18,651 nucleotides of DNA from AC-69 sp036519575 (GTDB taxonomy: Bacteria > Actinomycetota > UBA4738 > HRBIN12), in assembly GCA_036519575.1 (NCBI GenBank), contig DATDKZ010000004.1, positions 1 to 18,651 of the forward strand, given 5' to 3'. Shown piece by piece: positions 1 to 6,043 of the stretch. The notes below the pieces were generated by a model, which was not told the DNA's origin, did not search any database, and saw only the letters and a list, made by a program, of their open reading frames with translations. Position 1 is the stretch's first letter, and each line of letters starts with the position of its first letter. A program made the translations under genes and the position numbers.

Positions 1-1
1 G

Positions 2-184
2 GACCACAGAGCCGAGCATGAGCAGCTTGCCGGCGCGCTCCCTCCGACCGAGTTCCCGAACCTGGTGCGGCTCCTCCCCCTCATGGCCGAGTGCGACGCG
101 GAGGTCGACTTCGAGTTCGGCCTGGACCTGCTGATCGCCGGCCTCCGAGCCAAGGTCGACGCTTCACCGGCCACCGACGCCTGA
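2..184 (+). CDS. TetR/AcrR-family transcriptional regulator, C-terminal fragment
   Basis: The first 60 codons of the window are open in the frame ending at TGA 182-184, and the gene begins upstream of the window. The visible peptide runs from DHRAEHEQ to ASPATDA. Its last helix contains FEFGLDLLIAGL, which resembles the closing helix of the tetracycline-repressor-like C-terminal (ligand-binding and dimerisation) domain of many actinobacterial TetR proteins. The DNA-binding N-terminus is not visible, so neither the ligand nor the target can be judged. The next gene starts 88 bp downstream on the same strand with its own -35-like TTGACA, so co-transcription is not required. The family call rests on a short segment and is moderately secure. 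Confidence 0.62.
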   Translation, partial: DHRAEHEQLAGALPPTEFPNLVRLLPLMAECDAEVDFEFGLDLLIAGLRAKVDASPATDA

Positions 185-212
185 TCCAATCGCTGGAGCC
201 CAAGCGGTCGGT

Positions 213-248
213 TTGACAGCGCCCCCCCGCGACGGGGTCAAATAGCGT
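213..248 (+). promoter_or_regulatory. Candidate sigma-70-type promoter for the PhoX-like gene
   Basis: A perfect TTGACA lies at 213-218. Two -10-like hexamers follow: TCAAAT at 238-243 (19-bp spacer) and TAGCGT at 243-248 (24-bp spacer, too long). The interval is in the 88-bp gap between the TetR stop and the GTG at 272. The -35 match is striking in GC-rich DNA, but the spacing is not ideal. No direct repeat resembling a PHO box was recognised. Confidence 0.35.
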
Positions 249-271
249 CTCCCCCTCGAAGGAGGTCGAGC

Positions 272-1843
272 GTGGCGATCCCCCCCGCGTGGCGACGTGC
301 TTCTCTCTCCCTGGTCGCGGCCTGCGCCGTCGTCGCGACATTTGCGACGAGCGCCGGGGCGGCCGGCTATCACACGGCGCAAGCCTCGATGCTGACCCTG
401 AGCGCCTCTGCCCCTGCGGGATCGACGGTCACGCCGATCATCAATAGCGGCGAAACCCTGGGCACCTTCATGTTCGAGGGGATCCCCGACGGCATCGGGG
501 TCATGCCGGGATCTGCGGCCGGAACCGTGGATGCCTTCGTGAACCACGAGCAGTCGCGCGTGCCGTTCGCGGGCTTGGCTGACTTCGTCGACTCATCGGT
601 CTCCAAGCTCACGTTGGACGCCACGGATGGCGGCGTGCTCGCCGCCTCAGTTGCCCTCCCTTCGAGCGCCGGGTTCATCCGGTTCTGCTCGAGCACGATG
701 GCGGGGCCGGCCGAAGGCCTGGACCGCTACCTCTATTTCACCAACGAGGAATCGAACGACATCGTCGCCGTCCCGGCGGGCGCGCCGTACGGGCCGGACG
801 CTTCCCTCGCGCCGAACCGCCAGGCGGGCTACGCCGTCGTCCTGGACCCGGCGACCGGGGCGTTCACGCAGGTCCCGGGGATGGGACGGCACAATCACGA
901 GAACGACATGGTGATCCCGGGCGGATGGGAGCAGATCGCGGTCCTGTCCGGCGACGACACATTCTTCACGCCACCATTCCCGGACTGGTCGCAGCTCTAC
1001 CTGTATCTGGCCGACAGCGAGGACGCGATCGTCGCGGACCAGGGGAGCCTATGGGCATTCCGGGTGACCGGGACCGACGAGGGCAAGGTGGACGAGGCTG
1101 ACCCGTTCAACGGCGCCAACGACTACGGCGAGATCCAGACCGGTGACGTGTGGCAGGGGCGGTTCATCCGCGTGCCGAGGGCCATCGCCCGGGGGCAAGG
1201 AGGTCCCACCCCGCAGAAGGCTCTTGAGAACTGGGCGAACGAGAACAACGTCTTCCAGTTCATCCGGGTGGAGGACACGGCCTACGACAGGAACAACCCG
1301 CGCGTGGTCTACATCGCGGACACCGGAGACCGTCGAATGGTGTATCCGGAAAGCTTGACCCCGCCGCAAGCCGCCACCGGGAGACTCACACGGGGCCCCA
1401 GCGGGACGGCCGGAGCCTTCCCGAACGGGCGCGTGTACCGGATGGAGTTCTCGGCGGACAACCCTCGCAAGGTGGCGAGCTTCTCGATCCTCCTGAACGG
1501 GGACACGCTGGGCCCGACCGGCGACCAGGCCACGGCCATCCACCAGCCTGACAACCTGGGAACGAGCGCGAACAGCCTGATGGTGCAGGAGGACACGGCC
1601 CAGGGCTTCTCGCGAGTCTGGCGCTACGACTTCGCAGCGAACTCGTGGACCGTCATCGCTCAGGTGAAAGACGCCGATTGGGAGTCGAGCGGGATCGTTG
1701 ACGTATCGACGTGGTTCGGGTCAGGCGCGTGGCTCCTGGACGTCCAGGCCCACGACGTGTTCGTGGCCTCGACCCCGGGAACACCTACCACCTTCAAGCG
1801 CGAGGGCGGGCAGCTCTCGCTGCTGAGGGTCCCTGGGAGCTGA
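272..1843 (+). CDS. Secreted PhoX-like (DUF839) beta-propeller protein, putative phosphatase
   Basis: This 523-residue protein has a Sec-type signal peptide: arginines near residues 9-10, a hydrophobic stretch at about 12-30, and a likely cleavage after SAGAA. The GTG start at 272 is supported by GGAGGT at 261-266. The body resembles the PhoX/DUF839 family of extracytoplasmic Ca/Fe-dependent alkaline phosphatases. It has NHE (91-93), Cys139 in FCSS, NEES (158-161), HNHEND (207-212) and SGDD (226-229), in an order that matches the Glu/Cys/Asp cofactor ligands of PhoX. Correspondence of each residue is inferred by eye. The usual PhoX segment around TPWGTWLTCEE is replaced by MAGPAEGLDRYLYFTNEE, so this is a divergent member and phosphatase activity is not certain. 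It converges with kbl, with 28 bp between the stops. Confidence 0.6.
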   Translation: MAIPPAWRRASLSLVAACAVVATFATSAGAAGYHTAQASMLTLSASAPAGSTVTPIINSGETLGTFMFEGIPDGIGVMPGSAAGTVDAFVNHEQSRVPFAGLADFVDSSVSKLTLDATDGGVLAASVALPSSAGFIRFCSSTMAGPAEGLDRYLYFTNEESNDIVAVPAGAPYGPDASLAPNRQAGYAVVLDPATGAFTQVPGMGRHNHENDMVIPGGWEQIAVLSGDDTFFTPPFPDWSQLYLYLADSEDAIVADQGSLWAFRVTGTDEGKVDEADPFNGANDYGEIQTGDVWQGRFIRVPRAIARGQGGPTPQKALENWANENNVFQFIRVEDTAYDRNNPRVVYIADTGDRRMVYPESLTPPQAATGRLTRGPSGTAGAFPNGRVYRMEFSADNPRKVASFSILLNGDTLGPTGDQATAIHQPDNLGTSANSLMVQEDTAQGFSRVWRYDFAANSWTVIAQVKDADWESSGIVDVSTWFGSGAWLLDVQAHDVFVASTPGTPTTFKREGGQLSLLRVPGS

Positions 1844-1855
1844 TCGGTTTCGAGG

Positions 1856-1889
1856 GGGCTCGGCCTGTTCGCTAGAGCAGGCCGAGCCC
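1856..1889. terminator. Perfect 12-bp inverted repeat between convergent genes, possible bidirectional terminator
   Basis: GGGCTCGGCCTG (1856-1867) is the exact reverse complement of CAGGCCGAGCCC (1878-1889), with a 10-nt loop. The right arm lies inside the last codons of kbl, and the kbl stop codon (1872-1874) falls in the loop. Neither strand has a U-tract after the stem, so it would be an L-shaped, U-less terminator of the kind often proposed for high-GC actinobacteria. The repeat is seen directly. The function is inferred from its position between two convergent stops. Confidence 0.55.
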
Positions 1890-3053
1890 GACTCCCACCC
1901 GTCGGAACGCCTCCAGGGCTTCCTTGAGATGCTCCTCCGTGTGGTCCGCGGTCACGATCGTGCGGACCCGGGCCCGGCCCTTGGCTACGGTCGGGAACAC
2001 GATGGCCGGTGTGAACACTCCGTCATCGAACAGCCGTCGCGCGAACTCCTGCGTCTTCTCCTCGTCGCCGGTGATCACCGGCGTGATCGGCGTCTCGCTC
2101 TCCCCGGTGTCGAAGCCGAGAGCCTCCAGGCCATCCTTGAACACACGCGTGTTTGCCCACAGCCGCTCCAGACGGTCGGGTTCGTCCCGAATGATGTCGA
2201 GAGCAGCCATGCACGCCGCGATCACGGCGGGCGGGGCGCTCGTCGAGAACAGGTAGGGCCGACCCCGGTTCTGCAACCACTCGATCAGATGGGTCGGCCC
2301 AGCGATGAATCCGCCGAGCACCCCGATGGCCTTCGACAGCGTCCCAACCTGGACGTCCACCCGACCGTGGAGGCCGAAGTGATCGACGGTTCCCGCGCCG
2401 TCAGTACCCAGCACCCCGGAGGCATGTGCGTCGTCGACCATCATGATCGCCCCCTGCCGCTCGGCCACCTCGACGAGGTCCGGGAGCGGCGCGATGTCCC
2501 CGTCCATGGAGAAGACGCCATCGGTGATCAAGAGTTGCCGGCGCCCGGGCGCCTTCGTCTGCCCGAGCAGCTCGTCCGCCGCCCCGGCGTCCTTGTGCGG
2601 GAACACCTTGATCTCCGCCCGTGACAGTCGAGCGCCGTCGATGATCGACGCGTGATTCAGCTGGTCGGAGACGATCACGTCCTCCTTGTCCAGGATGGCC
2701 GCCACCGTCCCCGCGTTCGCCGTGAACCCCGACTGGAACATCAGCGCGTCCTCCGCGCGCTTGAACGCCGCGAAGCGACGCTCCAGATCGCGATGCATCG
2801 CCATCGTGCCCGCGATCGTGCGCACCGCTCCCGTCCCGGCCCCGTAGATCGACGCCGCGCGCGCGGCTGCTTCGTTCATCCGGGGGTGGTTGGCCAGGCC
2901 CAGATAGTTGTTCGACGCCAGATTGATGACCTCCCGGCCGTCGAACCGGGCTCTGGCTCCCGTCGGGCCCTCCAGGACCCGTTCGTGGAGCAGCAGCCCC
3001 TGCGCCCGGAGCTCCGCCAGCCGCTCTCCCAGGTAGTCGAGCGCGCCCCCCAT
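1872..3053 (-). CDS. kbl: Glycine C-acetyltransferase (2-amino-3-ketobutyrate CoA ligase)
   Basis: This 393-residue PLP enzyme of the alpha-oxoamine synthase family converts 2-amino-3-ketobutyrate plus CoA to glycine and acetyl-CoA in the cytoplasm. Visible motifs are NNYLGL near residue 48, NHASIIDG, DDAHASGVLG with the PLP-ring Asp at about 207-208, and TLSKAIGVLGG with the PLP-binding Lys241. The length is normal for Kbl (just under 400). The same fold includes BioF (8-amino-7-oxononanoate synthase), but tdh encoded 550 bp away on the same strand favours Kbl, since Tdh makes its substrate. The ATG at 3053 has no clear Shine-Dalgarno. TAGCGT lies 9 bp upstream, so the transcript may have a very short leader. 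The C-terminal codons overlap the inverted repeat at 1856-1889. Confidence 0.88.
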   Translation of the reverse strand: MGGALDYLGERLAELRAQGLLLHERVLEGPTGARARFDGREVINLASNNYLGLANHPRMNEAAARAASIYGAGTGAVRTIAGTMAMHRDLERRFAAFKRAEDALMFQSGFTANAGTVAAILDKEDVIVSDQLNHASIIDGARLSRAEIKVFPHKDAGAADELLGQTKAPGRRQLLITDGVFSMDGDIAPLPDLVEVAERQGAIMMVDDAHASGVLGTDGAGTVDHFGLHGRVDVQVGTLSKAIGVLGGFIAGPTHLIEWLQNRGRPYLFSTSAPPAVIAACMAALDIIRDEPDRLERLWANTRVFKDGLEALGFDTGESETPITPVITGDEEKTQEFARRLFDDGVFTPAIVFPTVAKGRARVRTIVTADHTEEHLKEALEAFRRVGVGLGLL

Positions 3054-3113
3054 CGGCCGGAGACGCTATCGCATTAGGCTGGAGCGAGCGGACGTCGGAG
3101 ACGAGGAGAAAAC
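3054..3113. promoter_or_regulatory. Divergent intergenic region with back-to-back -10-like boxes
   Basis: These 60 bp separate the divergent starts of kbl and the 3114 gene. On the minus strand TAGCGT (3068-3063) precedes the kbl ATG by 9 bp. On the plus strand TAGGCT (3075-3080) lies 33 bp before the GTG at 3114, which also has a GAGGAG-type ribosome site at 3102-3107. Both match the actinobacterial TANNNT pattern. No good -35 was seen for either, so this is only a suggestion. Confidence 0.3.
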
Positions 3114-3602
3114 GTGACCTCTATGGACGTGGACGGGTTCCTGGCGGACTCCGTCGTCACCTCCGAGGGAAAGCTGTATGTCCAGGGCGCGGGGTGGAAT
3201 CGCATCTCCACTGCGTCGTTTCCGGCCCTGCACGATCGGATCGGGATCGGGCTGCTCTTCCGGTTCGAGGTGGAGGCGGTGGGTGAACCCCATCGGTTCG
3301 AGCTGCGACTCGAGGACTCGAAGGGGAACGAGCTACCGCTCGGTGATGCGCCTCCTGGCACGCAGTCACCGGGCGGCAAGATCACTCGCATCGGTGGGGA
3401 GTTCGGGGCTGGGCCCGTCGCGCGCGGCGTGGAACAGATCGTGCCGATCGCCGTCAACCTGAACGGCATGGCGTTCGAGGGCCCGAGCACCTTCCGCTTC
3501 GTCATCTCGGTAGACGGCGTCGACCTGAAGTCGCTTCCGTTCCGTGTCGAGCAATTCGCACCCCAGCGCCCGCAGGTCACGGGTGGAGGCGGCTACCTCT
3601 GA
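3114..3602 (+). CDS. Small conserved-looking protein of unknown function (possibly DUF6941-like)
   Basis: This 162-residue soluble protein has no signal peptide or membrane segment. It starts at GTG 3114 (GAGGAGAA at 3102-3109). An ATG three codons later at 3123 is an alternative start. The N-terminus reads DGFLADSVVTSEGKLYVQG, followed by alternating beta-strand-like segments (GLLFRFEVEAV, HRFELRLEDSKG, VPIAVNLNG, TFRFVISVDG) and an acidic/proline-rich turn near residue 80. This pattern is like a small all-beta domain I associate loosely with DUF6941-type proteins, and that association is from memory. The gene sits in opposite orientation between kbl and tdh and ends 3 bp before the tdh stop codon. 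Nothing shows that it takes part in threonine metabolism. Confidence 0.72.
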   Translation: MTSMDVDGFLADSVVTSEGKLYVQGAGWNRISTASFPALHDRIGIGLLFRFEVEAVGEPHRFELRLEDSKGNELPLGDAPPGTQSPGGKITRIGGEFGAGPVARGVEQIVPIAVNLNGMAFEGPSTFRFVISVDGVDLKSLPFRVEQFAPQRPQVTGGGGYL

Positions 3603-3605
3603 CGG

Positions 3606-4664
3606 TCAGTCGGCCGGGAACATGATGACCTTGGCCGAGTGACCCGACGCCGTGGTCTCGAAGGCCTCCTCGAACCGCTCCATCGGCAACCGATGGGTGA
3701 TCACCGGCGTGACATCGACCCGGCCTGTCGACAGGAGCGTCGTTGTCTGCTGCCACGTCCGGAACATCTCGCGTCCGGTGATGCCCTGAAGGCGAGCCTC
3801 CTTGAAGATGACCTGGTCGTTCAGGTCCAGGGTCACCGGCCGGTCGGGAAGACCCAGGAGCGACATCCGTCCGCCTCGGGCGAGCATCCGGGTGCCCTGG
3901 TCGATCGCCGACGCGTTGCCGGACATCTCCAACACGACCTCGGCCCCGGTCCGGTTCGTGGCCTCCAGCACCGCCTGGACCGGATCCTCCACCTTCGGGT
4001 CCACCAGCAGGTCGGCGCCCATCTTCGAGGCGAGCGCTCGCCGCTCGTCGTTCGGCTCGATGGCGATGACCTTCCACGCTCCGGCGGCTCGGGCGATGGC
4101 CACGGAGAACAACCCGATCGGCCCGCACCCGATCACGGCGACCGGATTGGTGGTCAGGTCCTCGCCACCGGCCGTACCGAAGGTTGCGTGCACAGCATTT
4201 CCGAACGGTTCCATGATGGAGGCCGCGTCCGGGTCGATCCCCTCGCCGACGATCCACGCGTTCTGGGCCGGGATCACCACGTAGCTAGCGAAGGCTCCGT
4301 CGGTATCCACGCCGAGGATGCGCAGGTTCTCGCAGATGTGGGCCCGGCCGGTGCGGCACGTCGAGCAGTGCCCGCAGGCGATATGGGTCTCCGCGGCCAC
4401 GAAGGCGCCCGGCTGGACGTGGTGCACCTCGGGACCGACAGCGGCGACGTGGCCCGCCACCTCGTGCCCGAAGGTCATGGGGGTGCGGATCCGGGCGGCG
4501 GCCCAGTCGTTCCAGTCGTAGATATGGAGGTCGGTGCCGCATACCGAAGCCGCGTGGACCCGAACGAGGATCTCTCCTTCCTCCGGCTCGGGGACGGGGA
4601 CCTCGACCAGCTCGGCACCGGGGCCCGGGCGGACCTTGCGAAGCGCGCGCATCGTTGCGGACAT
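3606..4664 (-). CDS. tdh: L-threonine 3-dehydrogenase, zinc- and NAD-dependent
   Basis: This 352-residue medium-chain dehydrogenase oxidises L-threonine to 2-amino-3-ketobutyrate, the substrate of Kbl. Catalytic zinc ligands are Cys42 in CGTDLHIYDW, then GHE at 66-68 and Glu152 in MEPFGN. The structural zinc loop has Cys97, Cys100, Cys103 and Cys111. The Rossmann NAD site is VIGCGPIGL at about 178-186. CGTDLHIYDWNDW distinguishes Tdh from sorbitol and alcohol dehydrogenases of the same fold. The ATG at 4664 is followed by a second Met at residue 5. TACCCT lies six bases before the first ATG and there is no Shine-Dalgarno, suggesting a leaderless message from 4664. It converges with the 3114 gene with a 3-bp gap. 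Confidence 0.88.
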   Translation of the reverse strand: MSATMRALRKVRPGPGAELVEVPVPEPEEGEILVRVHAASVCGTDLHIYDWNDWAAARIRTPMTFGHEVAGHVAAVGPEVHHVQPGAFVAAETHIACGHCSTCRTGRAHICENLRILGVDTDGAFASYVVIPAQNAWIVGEGIDPDAASIMEPFGNAVHATFGTAGGEDLTTNPVAVIGCGPIGLFSVAIARAAGAWKVIAIEPNDERRALASKMGADLLVDPKVEDPVQAVLEATNRTGAEVVLEMSGNASAIDQGTRMLARGGRMSLLGLPDRPVTLDLNDQVIFKEARLQGITGREMFRTWQQTTTLLSTGRVDVTPVITHRLPMERFEEAFETTASGHSAKVIMFPAD

Positions 4665-4670
4665 CGTTCG

Positions 4671-4676
4671 AGGGTA
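4671..4676 (-). promoter_or_regulatory. -10 box TACCCT directly upstream of tdh (leaderless start)
   Basis: Read on the minus strand, TACCCT (4676-4671) is followed by six bases and the tdh ATG. Transcription starting about seven bases after the box would begin at or next to the ATG. The same arrangement occurs before the genes at 9322 and 14123. No strong -35 was seen. Confidence 0.45.
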
Positions 4677-4713
4677 CTCCAGCGCGGATAGTCAGGAATC
4701 AGGCTCGTATGGG

Positions 4714-4934
4714 TCAGCGTCTTACGACCGGGGCCTTGCCTCCCGCCAACTCGTCGAGTCGCTTCGCGATGCCGTCGATCTTCTGCTCCATCCGGTCGGC
4801 GCGAAAGCTGCCCCACTCGGCGATCGCCTGAGCCGTCCAGCTCACGAGGAACAGGCGGTCACCCCGACGAGCACGAAGTGGTCACGGCGATGATCGATCC
4901 CTCCGGCATGGGCTTCTCCCTCCTCCTCGAGCAC
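4714..4934 (-). pseudogene. Possible small single-span membrane protein gene, apparently frameshifted
   Basis: Two minus-strand frames join into one sensible protein if one C is added at about 4854. The upstream part, from GTG 4934 (or TTG 4961), begins MLEEEGEAHAGGIDHRRD and reaches HFVLVGVTA before meeting a stop at 4844-4842. The downstream part, 4854-4714, reads LFLVSWTAQAIAEWGSFRAD, then MEQKIDGIAKRLDELAGGK, and ends in VVRR at TGA. Joined, they give 73-82 residues: an acidic N-terminus, one membrane helix spanning the join, and an amphipathic, possibly coiled-coil tail. Most codons end in G or C in both halves, as in real genes here. It lies 49 bp upstream of tdh on the same strand. No clear ribosome site was found. 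It may be a decayed gene, or an intact gene with a one-base sequencing error in a C run. Confidence 0.42.
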
Positions 4935-4995
4935 GGCGAACGGATCACCGAGCGAGGGCAATCATCCCCAGGTGCCTGTGGCACAAACCCAGCCT

Positions 4996-5022
4996 GGAAC
5001 GAAGTGGCCCTTCGGTGGCGTC
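4996..5022 (+). promoter_or_regulatory. ECF-sigma-like promoter upstream of the lipoprotein gene
   Basis: GGAAC at 4996-5000 and CGTC at 5019-5022 are separated by 18 bp and lie 36 bp before the ATG at 5058. This resembles the GGAAC-N16-19-CGTT/CGTC layout of extracytoplasmic-function sigma promoters. A short inverted repeat, GTGCC-TGT-GGCAC, lies just upstream at 4972-4984. Both elements are short and could occur by chance. Confidence 0.22.
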
Positions 5023-5057
5023 GAACGCCGGACGATGATCTCCAGGAGGCTCTTACG

Positions 5058-5909
5058 ATGAGGATCCGTGCCCTGGCCGTTTCGCTCGTTGCGCTCTCCC
5101 TGCTCGTCGCAGGGTGCGGCCGGCTGACCAAGGCAGGAAGCGGAGGGATCGACCATCCGACCGGCGCCGCCGACCTCGTCCTGCGGATGGACGTCGGCGG
5201 GGGATTCGTGGCGCCGACATACGAGCTGCGACGGATCCCCACCTGGTCCCTGTTCGGCGACGGCCGGATCATCACCGAGGGACCGCAGATCGAGATCTAC
5301 CCGGGGCCAGCGCTCCCGAGCGTCCAGGTCCAGACCGTCACCGAGGAGGGCATCCAGGCCATCCTGGAGGCGGCGGAAGCCGCCGGGCTGCTGGGACCGA
5401 ACCGCACCTACGGGCAGGACTGCGTGGCCGATGCCCCCACCACCACCTTCACCGTGTATGCCGACGGGACCGAACACGTCGTCAGCGCGTACGCGTTGGG
5501 TATGGTTCCCGGTTCGTGCCCGGGGGAGGACTCCAAGGCCCGGGCCAAGCTCGCGGGCTTCTCCGCCAGGTTGAGCGACCTCGCCGGCTGGCTGCCCACC
5601 GGCTCTCTCGGCCAGCAGGACCAGTTCGAGTTCTCGGAGATGCGGGTGTACGTCCAGCCCTACACGGGATCGCCTGAACCGGGCCTTCACCAGGTCGCCG
5701 TCGATTGGCCTCTTTCGGACCCGTTGCCCTCCTTCGGGGACGCCGACGCGACCTACGGCGACTTCCGCTGCGGCGTCGTGGGCGGAGCCGACCTGGCGAA
5801 GCTGTTGCCCGACGCGCAACGGGCGAACGAGCTCACCCCGTGGCGAAGCGGCGGGGCCGACTTCTCGTTGATCTTCCGCCCCCTGCTCCCCGACGAGCAC
5901 GGCTGCTGA
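5058..5909 (+). CDS. Lipoprotein of unknown function
   Basis: The start is ATG 5058, with AGGAGG at 5044-5049, giving 283 residues. The frame is open further upstream, but that extension has no signal or ribosome site and overlaps the small gene on the other strand. Residues 1-20 form a lipoprotein signal: MRIR, a hydrophobic core, and the lipobox VAGC with Cys20 as the lipidation site. The mature part begins GRLTKAGSGG and contains beta-rich segments such as YELRRIPTWSLFGDGRIIT and DAPTTTFTVYADGTEHVV, with a few scattered cysteines that might pair (QDCVAD, GSCPGED, FRCGVV, DEHGC at the end). It looks like a secreted protein type I recall from actinobacterial genomes without an assigned function. 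I do not recognise a catalytic motif. Confidence 0.8.
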   Translation: MRIRALAVSLVALSLLVAGCGRLTKAGSGGIDHPTGAADLVLRMDVGGGFVAPTYELRRIPTWSLFGDGRIITEGPQIEIYPGPALPSVQVQTVTEEGIQAILEAAEAAGLLGPNRTYGQDCVADAPTTTFTVYADGTEHVVSAYALGMVPGSCPGEDSKARAKLAGFSARLSDLAGWLPTGSLGQQDQFEFSEMRVYVQPYTGSPEPGLHQVAVDWPLSDPLPSFGDADATYGDFRCGVVGGADLAKLLPDAQRANELTPWRSGGADFSLIFRPLLPDEHGC

Positions 5910-6043
5910 CCACAGCTCCGTGCATTCGGACACCCTCCACTCGTCCGATCCATTGCCGAACGGGGGATGACCGTATGCCGCTCAAGCCCGCGCCGGGACT
6001 GCGCCGATAGGTAGTTCTGACCCGAGAGAAAGGCCATCTCCTG

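Noticed and set aside
4878..5057. 60-codon N-terminal extension of the lipoprotein reading frame
   Set aside because: It has no ribosome site, would bury the lipoprotein signal inside the protein, and overlaps the better-supported minus-strand small gene. ATG 5058 has a good ribosome site.
5975..6010. 11-codon ORF (MPLKPAPGLRR) with GGGGGA upstream, before the GGDEF-EAL gene
   Set aside because: It could be a leader peptide, but it is too short to support by codon use, and no attenuator-like structure was seen after it.
5910..6043. Possible c-di-GMP riboswitch before the GGDEF-EAL gene
   Set aside because: The conserved GEMM-type sequence elements were not found in this interval.
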